Notes under the pieces: model-generated
Told to the model about the DNA's origin: nothing
Database searches by the model: none
Seen by the model: the letters and a program-made list of their open reading frames with translations, nothing else
Shown: piece after piece, positions 25,752 to 34,885 of the stretch
Position numbering within the stretch: the first letter of the stretch is position 1
Layout: each line of letters opens with the position of its first letter
Source of the DNA: Blautia schinkii DSM 10518
GTDB taxonomy: Bacteria; Bacillota; Clostridia; Lachnospirales; Lachnospiraceae
Direction of reading: 5' to 3'
DNA length: 62,989 bases
Assembly (NCBI GenBank): GCA_000702025.1
Contig: JNKJ01000028.1
Span: 1-62,989 of the forward strand
Translations under genes and position numbers: made by a program

Positions 25752-27506
25752 TTACTGTTTAAATATAACAACCCCACTTCCCGGTACCGAATAATGCTGC
25801 AATCCATTCCCAAATGTAACCGTACACTTCTGCACCTTATTTCCCATACAGTCATATACATAAATCCTGTATTCCTTTTCGCCGCATTCATTCCAGATGC
25901 ACAGATTCTCCCCATCCGTCCCGTTCACGAAAACCATCTCATCATAAGCCTTCTGCAATCGGATGACTTCCGCACTATGATAAGTACAAACCATCTGCCT
26001 TTCCCACTCGCCCAGTATCACCGAATACCCGGTTTTCGGATGATTCGGCCGGAAGCTTCCGTTGAGAAACGCATCCTTATAATGCTCCCACAAACCACAG
26101 TAAAACTTAAGCATTGATTTATGGCTTTCCGAAAGCGTCTCCAGTCTCACGGAGATCTGCGGAACACTGAACAAAATCTGAATCATCTGAAGCGCCGCAC
26201 TTTCCACGCTGTCGCCCGGATGCCACATCAGCATATCCGAGTGAACCGCGCTGCTGCCTGCAAGAAGCCTGACATCCGTAACCCGAAGATGATTCTCCAC
26301 ATCATCAAAAGGACAGTCCACCGCCCGGAAAATGTTTCCGTAGCTTCGCATCAACGGCCCGTTATAGGTCTGGCGGAATTCCAGAAGAATATCCGGCTTA
26401 ATCGCCTTCAGCCTGCGGATACACTCCTTCATGAGAAAATCAGCAGCCTCCGAAAAAGACCGAAAATCTCTTCTCTCATCCACTTCTCTCCCGCTGAAGG
26501 GCGTCACCACAAATTCATCCACAAAATCCAGCTTAAAACCATCCAGATCAAAATCCCTCAAAGCATTCTCATAGGTCGTAATCAAAAATTCCCGCACCTC
26601 AGGATAGCGGGGGTCCAGAACATACCATTCCCGGTCATTCACCGCATCGATGACCATATCCTTATATTTCCCGTAATTCGCTGATTTCTCCCCGATAAAC
26701 GGCACGGAATACCAGGTCATCACCTTCATTCCCAGCTCATGCACCTGGTCCACGAAGCCGCGCATATCCGCAATCTTCCCGGGCGCAGGCTGCCAGTCTC
26801 CGCAGTATGCATAGCCACGGTTATTGTCATCCGTCTGCCAGCCGTCATCCAGAAGAATTGTTTTCAATCCGTATTCCCCTGATAACCGGCATTGAAGAAG
26901 AAGCTCCTCCTGCGAAACTCTCTGGTGAAAGCTGTACCAGGTGGAATACATGGGTTCCTTTGCCGCTGCCGGGACAAAGGCCGGCGTATTCCTTGCATCC
27001 TCCTCCCACCAGAGAGCCGTATCCCGAAGACTCTCATAATAAGGCACCTCTCTGGTATCCAGACGGAAAGTAACCTCATACTCAGTCCCCCTGTACTCCT
27101 CTTCAAACAAATCTGCCTGGAAAGAATATTCCCCGGTCTCCTCCAGCGGCCAGGCAAAAAGCCCCGCCGCATGAAGGGTATCCGAAACAGCAAAGGTGGC
27201 CCGGTTGCCTTCCCCGTTCCCAATCAGACTGATAACCGGCGCTCCTGTAAAGCCGTTGGTTTTCTTGAGATTCATAAACCAGTCCAGATTCAGCGCCTTG
27301 ATCAAATGAATCTTCGGGGTCCAGAGATAATGGATTTCCCAGGCAGGCACAATCACCTTAAACGTCATTTTAGGAAAAACCTGACTTTCCTCACATTTCA
27401 TTCTGACCAGAATATCCGTAATCCCCTTCTCCCGCTCACAAGCCTCCCAGGAGATTGAAATCCCTTCTTTTTCTTCGGGAATCTCCACTCTGTAAATCAT
27501 TTCCAT
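25752..27506 (-). CDS. GH36-type alpha-galactosidase
   Basis: A 584-residue cytoplasmic glycosidase of the GH36/clan D group. An N-terminal beta domain (to about 175) is followed by a barrel with LLDDGWQTDDNN, the nucleophile region GFKLDFVDEF and the probable acid/base region around RAVDCPFDDVE. It is shorter than classic GH36 enzymes (about 700), so it belongs to a compact subgroup and could act on other galactosides or related sugars. Last gene of the sugar operon headed by the binding protein at 32856, which suggests imported galacto-oligosaccharides as substrate. Confidence 0.85.
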   Translation of the reverse strand: MEMIYRVEIPEEKEGISISWEACEREKGITDILVRMKCEESQVFPKMTFKVIVPAWEIHYLWTPKIHLIKALNLDWFMNLKKTNGFTGAPVISLIGNGEGNRATFAVSDTLHAAGLFAWPLEETGEYSFQADLFEEEYRGTEYEVTFRLDTREVPYYESLRDTALWWEEDARNTPAFVPAAAKEPMYSTWYSFHQRVSQEELLLQCRLSGEYGLKTILLDDGWQTDDNNRGYAYCGDWQPAPGKIADMRGFVDQVHELGMKVMTWYSVPFIGEKSANYGKYKDMVIDAVNDREWYVLDPRYPEVREFLITTYENALRDFDLDGFKLDFVDEFVVTPFSGREVDERRDFRSFSEAADFLMKECIRRLKAIKPDILLEFRQTYNGPLMRSYGNIFRAVDCPFDDVENHLRVTDVRLLAGSSAVHSDMLMWHPGDSVESAALQMIQILFSVPQISVRLETLSESHKSMLKFYCGLWEHYKDAFLNGSFRPNHPKTGYSVILGEWERQMVCTYHSAEVIRLQKAYDEMVFVNGTDGENLCIWNECGEKEYRIYVYDCMGNKVQKCTVTFGNGLQHYSVPGSGVVIFKQ

Positions 27507-27602
27507 ACTCTACCTGCCTTATCAATCGTTATGTTTGCGTAATATCTGTGCTGTATTTACAGTCCGCCATATAAATACACAGGCTTCTCCAAACTGTTAT
27601 AA

Positions 27603-27818
27603 TTAATCATCAAATTCCGTAATCCGGTCCAGCATTCTGCGGTACCGGAATCTGGCCATCTCGTTTTTTTCCAGCACATCCGCCTCGCTGCCCGTATACT
27701 GGCAGCGCAGGCAGTAATATTCGTCCTTATCCTTATCATAAAACATATCAATGTCAATATCCCGCATAAAGCAGGAGGGACAACGGTAATTTAATCTGCC
27801 TTTTCCACTTTGAGCCAT
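27603..27818 (-). CDS. Small zinc-ribbon protein
   Basis: A 71-residue protein with two CxxC pairs (CPSC and CLRC) about 20 residues apart, a zinc-ribbon pattern, then a charged helical tail (EKNEMARFRYRRMLDRITEF). The ATG follows AAGGAGG and overlaps the upstream gene by 28 bases. It lies inside the sugar operon but nothing links it to sugar metabolism; it may bind nucleic acid or a protein. Not assigned to a known family. Confidence 0.7.
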   Translation of the reverse strand: MAQSGKGRLNYRCPSCFMRDIDIDMFYDKDKDEYYCLRCQYTGSEADVLEKNEMARFRYRRMLDRITEFDD

Positions 27819-29620
27819 GAATGAAGCACCTCCTTATTTTTCATTGTCCTCTTAACTCCCAGAGTATACATGGGCGAAAATGCATAGCCCTCTTTTACAT
27901 ACACGGTAGAATCCTCCTCCGCGCCCACGGAAGCTCTTGTCTCAATCTGAGGGATTACCACCTCGGCCTTTTCACCGTGTTCCAGGGAGGCCTCTCTGCA
28001 TTTATAAGCGTATTCAATGGTTTCTGTATGATCCGCGGACACACAGCTTAAGCGGATTCCGCACATATCCTCCGGATACTCGGTCGTTCCATAGCAGCCT
28101 GTGAAATATTCCTGGATTTCGATTTCCGCATCCGGCTCGCTCATTTCCAGAATATGCCGCTCAATCTCTATCCTGGAGCTGCCCTCCGGGAACTTAAACA
28201 CGGTCTGTATTTTTACGGTCAAACCATAAAACTCGATTTCCACCGGGTCCAGCGTGAGGATTCTCACATCCCCGTCCTCTGAGAAATGCGCCTTAGTCCT
28301 GCACAGGCATAAATCCACCTCTTCTCCTTTATAGAGAACCTTACAGCTCTTAATGGTTCCTTCCCCCGCGTAGTGGGTGAAATAACCTGCTCTGTACTTT
28401 TCCTGGATTAAAAACGGATAGGAGGCATCCTGTACATGCTTTGTCCCGATTCCCACTTCCCATTTGATTTTTGCCGCATAGGGACGGAAATCCACAAGCG
28501 CCCCGCCCTGATTCATATCCACACAGGTACGGTAAAAGGGGTCCACATACCAGAAAAGCTGCTTCTGCGATCCATAAAGAATATCTCTCCAGAGCGCACA
28601 TTCCGGCTGTGTATACGTCTTATTTGCCCGATAGAAATCCGCGAACTCGGACATGGTCATTTCCGTAAGCTCACCTTTGTCGCGAAGCTCTGCATAATAT
28701 GCCATTCCGTCCTCATAGCTTTTCAGGAGCAGCTCATACGGTGCTTCCCAGCGGCCCATCTTATTCATCCAGCCCGGTCCCACAAACATCATGTTATAGG
28801 CATAACCTCTGTTATATTTTTTCAAATGACGGTACTGATCGATCAGATTGTATAAGTAAGGGTACTCCCCGTCCTTATAGATCATCCCGCGCAGTACATT
28901 CTGAGGATGGGTGCCGAAATTGGAACCATTCCCGTCAAAGCAAGCGATCAGATCCCTGGACAGGTGGGGAATAGCCACAATCCCAGAATCCTCGGCCTCA
29001 TTTGCCGCCGGAGCGTGTGTGTTCTGCTTCGAAGGAATCCAGGGATTCCAGGGGCCGCCGTCAAAGAGCGTGTACCAGGAATTATTACAGGTATGGTAAG
29101 CCTTTGGCCCCTCCTCCCAGCAGGTAGCTACCGCACACTTCACAGAAGGATACTGTTCCTTTATGTAGGCGGTCAGCTCCGCGTCAAGGTAGTAAGAACC
29201 TGTGGACTCCGGATAAAAGCCAAAGCACTCATGAAACTTCTCAAACACATCTGTGACAATCGCCTTTTTATCCTCCATGGAAAACATCCAGATACAGAAA
29301 TCCTTAGTCTTATATTTCTCTCTGAATTCCTCACAGGGCAGGCCAAGAAGCGTAAGCCCAATCTCATCCCCGTACTTTTCGTGATGTTCCTTGGCAAGGG
29401 CAATCGCTTCCTCATTGAAAAGACTTGCATAGGTCATCTGGATGGTCGTCTTAAAACCATTTTTATGAGCAATGTGCTGCTGGGTCTTAAAAATATCCAG
29501 GGATTCGCCCAAAAGTGCCTCTCTCCCCAGATCCTCCTCTTTCCCATGACCTGTCACCTTTTCCGCATATTCAGGGACCATCTCCGGCCTGTGAATAATA
29601 TTTAAAATAAATTTGTCCAT
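27791..29620 (-). CDS. Unassigned large cytoplasmic protein of the sugar operon
   Basis: A 609-residue soluble protein that I do not recognise. Residues about 20-330 look like a (beta/alpha) barrel (repeated short strands such as IGLTLLGLP, VKCAVATCWEEG, GIVAIPHLSRDLIACF) and the last 250 residues look like beta-sandwich material, the build of many glycoside hydrolases and sugar isomerases. No signal peptide. ATG at 29620 follows AAAGGAGA; a longer frame extends into the 116-bp repeat. Between the permeases and GH36 in one operon, it probably processes the imported sugar. Confidence 0.65.
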   Translation of the reverse strand: MDKFILNIIHRPEMVPEYAEKVTGHGKEEDLGREALLGESLDIFKTQQHIAHKNGFKTTIQMTYASLFNEEAIALAKEHHEKYGDEIGLTLLGLPCEEFREKYKTKDFCIWMFSMEDKKAIVTDVFEKFHECFGFYPESTGSYYLDAELTAYIKEQYPSVKCAVATCWEEGPKAYHTCNNSWYTLFDGGPWNPWIPSKQNTHAPAANEAEDSGIVAIPHLSRDLIACFDGNGSNFGTHPQNVLRGMIYKDGEYPYLYNLIDQYRHLKKYNRGYAYNMMFVGPGWMNKMGRWEAPYELLLKSYEDGMAYYAELRDKGELTEMTMSEFADFYRANKTYTQPECALWRDILYGSQKQLFWYVDPFYRTCVDMNQGGALVDFRPYAAKIKWEVGIGTKHVQDASYPFLIQEKYRAGYFTHYAGEGTIKSCKVLYKGEEVDLCLCRTKAHFSEDGDVRILTLDPVEIEFYGLTVKIQTVFKFPEGSSRIEIERHILEMSEPDAEIEIQEYFTGCYGTTEYPEDMCGIRLSCVSADHTETIEYAYKCREASLEHGEKAEVVIPQIETRASVGAEEDSTVYVKEGYAFSPMYTLGVKRTMKNKEVLHSWLKVEKAD

Positions 29621-29634
29621 ATATCTTGTCTCCT

Positions 29635-29750
29635 TTGTTTCAATCCGCACTCGGTAATTTCACAGAGTACGACTTTTATGGCTGCGTGTCTTGACCTCAT
29701 GTCAGTGGGGGATACCGATTTCTCTCCGCCCACCACTGCCGTTAAGCTTG
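29635..29750 (+). repeat. 116-bp dispersed repeat, copy 2
   Basis: Nearly the same as 11203-11318 (differences near CCGCACTC and at TTAAGCTTG). It fills the space between the second permease gene and the unassigned gene, and it lies close to that gene's ribosome site, so the insertion may affect expression of the downstream half of the sugar operon. Confidence 0.88.
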
Positions 29751-29769
29751 CCTGAACTGTTACAGACAA

Positions 29770-30600
29770 TCAGCTCTTCACCGCACCGGCAATCATACCG
29801 TCCACAATATATTTCTGGGCAAAGCAGTAAACAAGCAGAATCGGAAGTATGGAAAGCACGATAAACGCGCACACATAATTCCATTTATAAGTCATATATC
29901 CCACAAAGCTGTAAATACTTAAGGGCACCGTATTTTTCATGGTATCTGTGATAAAATACAGAGATACCTGGAAATCATTCCACACGCCCATGAATACAAT
30001 AATCACATTCGTAAACACTGCCGGCTTCAAAAGCGGGAACACCACCTGGAAAAACATACGGAAAAATCCACATCCCTCCAGCATGGCCGACTCATCCAAC
30101 GAATTGGGGATTCCCTTGATCACACCGGAATAGATCATAATGCTCAGCGGCATCCTCGACGCCACATGGATTAGGATAACGGACAAAAAGGTCCCGCTTA
30201 ACCCCAGCGTCTTGACAATGATAACCTCCGGGATCAAGGAAAGCGGCGCGATCATACCAATCAGGAAATAATTTGATAATATATTACTCAGCTTATCATG
30301 TCTTCTTGTAAGCACAAACGCAGTCATGGAAGAAATCAGAACCGTAAGCAGCACCACCGAAAGCGTTACAATCAGACTGTTTTTAAATGCGCGGATTAAG
30401 TTTCCCTGCTCAATCACATAGGAAAAGTTTTCCCACAGAATGTTTTTCGGCATTGTTAAATCCACGATTGCAGATTCCTCCACTGATTTCACAGAGGTGA
30501 GGATGACCAGAAAGAAAGGAAAAAGCACCACAAAGGTCATAATCCCGCATATCAGATACACTCCGGTCCTGGAAAGCATTTTTTTCGTTTTATAATTCAT
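29770..30600 (-). CDS. Sugar ABC transporter permease (MalG type)
   Basis: A 276-residue permease with six membrane segments. The EAA loop is visible as GIPNSLDESAMLEGCGFFRMFFQVVFPLLKP. It starts in the sequence TGATG, sharing one base with the stop codon of the first permease, so the pair is coupled. It imports an oligosaccharide delivered by the binding protein encoded upstream. No ATPase gene is nearby, so a shared MsmX-type ATPase elsewhere must energise it. Confidence 0.93.
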   Translation of the reverse strand: MNYKTKKMLSRTGVYLICGIMTFVVLFPFFLVILTSVKSVEESAIVDLTMPKNILWENFSYVIEQGNLIRAFKNSLIVTLSVVLLTVLISSMTAFVLTRRHDKLSNILSNYFLIGMIAPLSLIPEVIIVKTLGLSGTFLSVILIHVASRMPLSIMIYSGVIKGIPNSLDESAMLEGCGFFRMFFQVVFPLLKPAVFTNVIIVFMGVWNDFQVSLYFITDTMKNTVPLSIYSFVGYMTYKWNYVCAFIVLSILPILLVYCFAQKYIVDGMIAGAVKS

Positions 30601-31496
30601 CAGATATCCGGCTCCTTTCTTCTCAAAAAGCTAAGCAGCGGTGAAATGACAATGACGATCAGCAGGAACTGAATCAGGTTGATTGCCGAAGCATAGCCAA
30701 GCGTTCCCACCCTCATGGCATCGTAGGAAAGCTTGCTGATTACCTGTGTAGCCCCGTTGGGACCGCCGTTCGTCATAGACATGACAATATCGAAAATATT
30801 GAATCCTCCGATCACACAAAGCGTGATGGTTGTATTGATGGACGGTACTACCAGGGGCAGGGTAATAAATCTTGTGGTCTGCCATGCGCTGGCTCCGTCG
30901 ATACGGGCTGCTTCATAAACATCAGAGGAAATAGACTGCAGCCCCGCCAGGATAATCGCGGTATTAAAACCAATCCACATCCAGGATTCCACGGCACACA
31001 CCGTGTAGATTGCGATATTGGGATCTCCAAGCCAGTTCAGAGCCAGCCCGTCAAGTCCGATGGCACGAAGCGCGGCGTTTAAGATTCCTGTATCCGGCTG
31101 AAGGATAAAGGTGAATACATAACCGATTACCAGTGCGCCGATGGTACAGGGCAGAAAAATAACCGCCCGGAAAAAATTCCTCCCCTTAAAAGCCCGGTTC
31201 AGAAGCAAGGCAAAAACGACAGCGATTCCTACCTTAAGAATCGTCGTCACCACTGCAAACAGGAACGTATTCCCAAGCGCCGGCAGAAAGCTGATGGACG
31301 CAAACAGATCCTTAAAGTTCTCAATCCCGATAAAACCGGGAGTCTCAAAGTTATAGATGCTCCAGTCCGTGAAGGAAAAGATAAATCCGCCCACAATGGA
31401 AAAGATATAAAAAACCGTAAAAATCACAATTCCCGGAACAGCGAAATACAGGGGATAATATTTCCGCTCCAGTTTCCCATACTTTTGTTTCTTCAC
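30600..31496 (-). CDS. Sugar ABC transporter permease (MalF type)
   Basis: A 298-residue permease with six membrane segments and the EAA loop SSDVYEAARIDGASAWQTTRFITLPLV. GTG at 31496 follows AAAGGAGG with 6 bases between and gives the basic N terminus KKQKYGKLERKYYP usual for the family; an ATG further upstream lies inside the terminator before the gene. Partner of the MalG-type permease. Confidence 0.92.
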   Translation of the reverse strand: MKKQKYGKLERKYYPLYFAVPGIVIFTVFYIFSIVGGFIFSFTDWSIYNFETPGFIGIENFKDLFASISFLPALGNTFLFAVVTTILKVGIAVVFALLLNRAFKGRNFFRAVIFLPCTIGALVIGYVFTFILQPDTGILNAALRAIGLDGLALNWLGDPNIAIYTVCAVESWMWIGFNTAIILAGLQSISSDVYEAARIDGASAWQTTRFITLPLVVPSINTTITLCVIGGFNIFDIVMSMTNGGPNGATQVISKLSYDAMRVGTLGYASAINLIQFLLIVIVISPLLSFLRRKEPDI

Positions 31497-31512
31497 ACTT
31501 GTCCTCCTTTCT

Positions 31513-31548
31513 CTAAAAAAGCCACCAACCTTCATAGCTGGTGGCTTA
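31513..31548 (-). terminator. Partial terminator between binding protein and permease genes
   Basis: On the minus strand GCCACCAGC-TATGAA-GGTTGGTGGC is followed by TTTTTT, directly after the binding-protein stop and before the permease ribosome site. It should raise the ratio of binding protein to permease. Confidence 0.88.
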
Positions 31549-31557
31549 GTATCCTAT

Positions 31558-32856
31558 TTATTTAAAACCGTCGAAACCAAGCTGCTTACCTGTTGTAACC
31601 ACTGCGTCACTCCAGATTTTTGCACATTCCTCAGGCTCCTTCTGTCCAAGAAGAACGGACAGGAACGCACTGTTTGCTTCATCAGAAGGGGTGATCACAT
31701 AAGTCTGATTGTAATGAATTTCTGTATTTCCCTCGTCAATATAAGCCTGTGTATCCTTCAGGGTTTCACTTAAGTTCGTAGCCTCGATATCCTTCCATAC
31801 AGAGGTGCAGGCTCTCGTCTCAAGGTTGAGCTTGATGTTGTCCTCTTCTGCCATGAAGTTCAGGAAATCCTTGGCAGCGTCAACATTCTTGCTCTGGTTG
31901 GAAATGTAATAGCCTCCCGGTCCTGCGATTGCCAGCTTGCTATTTCCATCCTTGGTCGGAGCTGCAAACATACCGATCTTGCCTGCGCCTTCCGGTGCAA
32001 CCTTGGCATATTCCGGATCAGCCCAGTCGCCCATGTACATCATGGCAGCTTCTCCTGTAGCAACGGCCTTCTGGCCCATCTCATATTTCGCTGTGGACAT
32101 ATCGGAGTTGATATAACCGTTATCTACATATCCTTTTAAACGTGCAAACATCTCTGTAAACTCAGGAATGGCATCCCAGCGTTCCTCGTTTGCATTGAGC
32201 TTTTCCAGAGCATCCGGATTTGCAGCCAAAATATTCGGCCATTCTCCGTTCATAATCTGGTTCACGGTCCATGCATCTGCCATGGATACGTAAATCGGGG
32301 TGATTCCGGCTTCCTTCAGAGTGTCACATACCTGGTTGAACTCATCGAAGGTCTTCGGTACTTCCAGGCTGTTTGCTTCAAACACATCCTTGTTGTAAAC
32401 AATACCAAAGGAGTTTACGCCGCCGTTAGGGAAGCAGTAAATCTTTCCGTCTGTATTGGTGACAAATTCTTTGCCTGTGTCTGTCAGGCGGGAAACCCAT
32501 TCCTCGCCGGAAAGGTCCACCAGGTTCTTTTCGTGCTGGTAAGGTGTGGACTGTGTGCCTGTATCTCCGATAAAGATATCCCACATTCCGCTTGTAGACA
32601 TTTTTGTCTGGAGCAGGGAATCGAACTGGTTGTCATCGATTGCCTGTACATCTACGGTATTTCCTGTTTTTTCCTCCCAGGCTGCCTTGTAAGTCTCAAT
32701 GTTGGAAATTTCCACATGAGATGCTTTCATGCCTACGGTGATTGTGGTGCTGTCTGCCTGTACTGCCACAGCGCCTCCCACAAAAGCTCCTGTCATAGCC
32801 ATTGCACCCACGAGGGTGGCAGCTACGGTTTTTCTGGTCAAACTTCTTAATTTCAT
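31558..32856 (-). CDS. Sugar ABC transporter substrate-binding protein
   Basis: A 432-residue extracellular binding protein of the MalE-like carbohydrate family. The signal peptide (about 1-35) ends VAVQADS with no lipobox cysteine, so it is cleaved or stays as an N-terminal anchor rather than becoming a lipoprotein, unusual for a Gram-positive binding protein. The family body is seen in VDVQAIDDNQFDSLLQTKM and GEAAMMYMGDWADPEY. First gene of the sugar operon, divergent from the YesM/YesN pair that probably controls it. Ligand unknown; an alpha-galactoside is suggested by the GH36 gene. Confidence 0.92.
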   Translation of the reverse strand: MKLRSLTRKTVAATLVGAMAMTGAFVGGAVAVQADSTTITVGMKASHVEISNIETYKAAWEEKTGNTVDVQAIDDNQFDSLLQTKMSTSGMWDIFIGDTGTQSTPYQHEKNLVDLSGEEWVSRLTDTGKEFVTNTDGKIYCFPNGGVNSFGIVYNKDVFEANSLEVPKTFDEFNQVCDTLKEAGITPIYVSMADAWTVNQIMNGEWPNILAANPDALEKLNANEERWDAIPEFTEMFARLKGYVDNGYINSDMSTAKYEMGQKAVATGEAAMMYMGDWADPEYAKVAPEGAGKIGMFAAPTKDGNSKLAIAGPGGYYISNQSKNVDAAKDFLNFMAEEDNIKLNLETRACTSVWKDIEATNLSETLKDTQAYIDEGNTEIHYNQTYVITPSDEANSAFLSVLLGQKEPEECAKIWSDAVVTTGKQLGFDGFK

Positions 32857-33031
32857 ATTCTTCCTCCTTTTGATTTGTTTTCTGTATTTTTGATAATCCT
32901 ATTGTACATAGTCCGACTTTAAAAAAGAATGTATTTTTTTTATTTCTCATTTGTAAATTTTTGACATCCCGTTGTAAAAGATTTTTATCTATGGCATAGT
33001 ATAGTTAGCATTATTAAGGAAAGGGTTTTAA
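32857..33031. promoter_or_regulatory. Divergent promoter region of the sugar locus
   Basis: AT-rich control region between the binding-protein gene (minus) and the histidine kinase gene (plus). A TACAAT -10 for the minus operon lies near 32904-32909. No clear operator was recognised; the YesN-type regulator probably binds here. Confidence 0.5.
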
Positions 33032-34885
33032 ATGATGAATACACATTCCATCCGCAATACACATTTTAAGACAAAGCTTTTTATCAGCATCAGTATTCTT
33101 CTCACCACCCTGGCTCTCCTTGTATCCACAATCTTTACCTATCATTCCATGCGCAGCACTGTTGAGAACGAAAACCTTTCCTCCAACGGCCTTTTGGAGC
33201 GTATTTCCATGCAGGTCGGCACACTCTACGAGCAGATGAACATTGCCGCAACCTCCATCACCAAAAACAGTACAATGAAAAATATCGTCATAGATTTAAA
33301 TACTATGGATTACTCGGAAACTGTAGAATATATGAGCATGCTTGAACAGGAACGCACAATCCAAAAGCTGTTGGGAAACATGATGTTTTCCCCTATTATT
33401 TCTAATGTGATCTTATACAGCTGTAATCCTCAATACTTCTACTATAGCGGCACCTATCTCAATGACGCGGAACATATCCAAAAAGTCCTTCGTGATGATA
33501 ACAGTGAGGAGCTGTTTAGCAATACCTCTGTCATTTTCCGGCCTCCGGGACAGAATCCCTGGCTTACCTCAAAACAGACCGTGCTTTCTGTACTCCGGAA
33601 TTTTTCAGATAATTCAACCACGGAAAATACTGTTGTATCCATTCAGGTACCCTACCGTGAGTTGGATGAAATATGCACGCAGAAATCCTTTGCGGGCGAA
33701 AAGGAAATTCTTTTGCTGGATAAAGAGGGGAATATTGTTTATCCTGAAAATCCTCAGTATTCACTTTTTAAAAAGCAGAACTATGACACTATTTTAAAAG
33801 AAATTTCCGACGGGCAAAACAGTAAATACACCTATCCTTACGCGTATTTCTCTTCCTTTAATGAGGATATTGGCTTTCGAACGGTACTGCTCTCCAATAA
33901 CAGGACCGTACATAAACAAATATATACCTATATCATCAGCACGGTACTTGTGGTCTTATGTGCCCTTTTGCTGACTCTGCTGATTGTATTCCGCATCCTT
34001 TCCGCAGTCACTAAGCCCCTGAACCAGCTGATTGAATCCGTGGACAAGCTGAGTGCGGACAGCGACGCAAAGCTGAGCATCCCTAAGGATTCCCTGGATG
34101 AATTCAAAATCCTCCGAAGCTCTCTGGACCAGATGGTGAGCAGCTTAAAGACCTCCCTCAAGGAGAACTATGAGCTTCAGATCCGGGAAAGCAACGCTTC
34201 GCTGGCAGCCCTCCAGGCACAGATTGACCCGCATTTTCTTTACAATGCCCTGAACAGCATCAGCGCTGCAAGCGAAATATACGGAAGTGAGATGACCACT
34301 CTCATGTGCCAGGAATTTTCCTCCATGATGCGCTACATCACTTCCTCCAAGCAGACCGTCACCCTTATAGAAGAGCTGCGCCATACCGAAAATTACCTGA
34401 ATTTCATGAAGCTCTCCAACGAGGACAATTTTTCCTACAGTATCCAGACGGACCCGGAGCTGTACAGCCTGACCGTTCCTAAAATGTGCATCCAGCCATT
34501 GGTCGAGAACAGCTTCAAACACGGTTTCAAGTCCACCCTCCCGCCCTGGGAAATTTCTATCTGCTGCAATATGCAGGATGTACAGAGTCCGCACATTAAT
34601 GGCTGGGAGATCACCATCCGGGATAATGGCTGCGGATTTGAGGAGGAAACCATACGCGCCATAACAGAAATGCCTCTTACCTTCCATGCGCAGGAGATCA
34701 ACGGACTTGGCCTGAACAACACATTTTCCAGGATGGCAATTTTATACAAGGGGAATTTTCAATACACGATTGAAAATCTTTCTCCCGGGAGCAAAATCAC
34801 ACTAAAAGGAGTATTGACTGATGATAACGATACTTGTAGCCGAGGATCAGACATTAATTCAGAAGGATATTTGCAGAAAAATTGA
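33032..34885 (+). CDS. YesM-type sensor histidine kinase
   Basis: A 617-residue sensor kinase. Membrane segments at about 14-36 and 295-318 enclose an extracellular dCache-like sensor, followed by HAMP (about 320-372), a His_kinase domain with the phospho-acceptor in DPHFLYNALNSI, and an ATPase domain (NSFKHGF; DNGCGFE; GLGLNNTFSRM). It signals to the AraC-type regulator encoded next, and the pair probably senses and controls the divergent sugar operon. The last 65 bases overlap the regulator gene, a longer overlap than usual, giving the kinase a hydrophilic tail. Confidence 0.93.
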   Translation: MMNTHSIRNTHFKTKLFISISILLTTLALLVSTIFTYHSMRSTVENENLSSNGLLERISMQVGTLYEQMNIAATSITKNSTMKNIVIDLNTMDYSETVEYMSMLEQERTIQKLLGNMMFSPIISNVILYSCNPQYFYYSGTYLNDAEHIQKVLRDDNSEELFSNTSVIFRPPGQNPWLTSKQTVLSVLRNFSDNSTTENTVVSIQVPYRELDEICTQKSFAGEKEILLLDKEGNIVYPENPQYSLFKKQNYDTILKEISDGQNSKYTYPYAYFSSFNEDIGFRTVLLSNNRTVHKQIYTYIISTVLVVLCALLLTLLIVFRILSAVTKPLNQLIESVDKLSADSDAKLSIPKDSLDEFKILRSSLDQMVSSLKTSLKENYELQIRESNASLAALQAQIDPHFLYNALNSISAASEIYGSEMTTLMCQEFSSMMRYITSSKQTVTLIEELRHTENYLNFMKLSNEDNFSYSIQTDPELYSLTVPKMCIQPLVENSFKHGFKSTLPPWEISICCNMQDVQSPHINGWEITIRDNGCGFEEETIRAITEMPLTFHAQEINGLGLNNTFSRMAILYKGNFQYTIENLSPGSKITLKGVLTDDNDTCSRGSDINSEGYLQKN

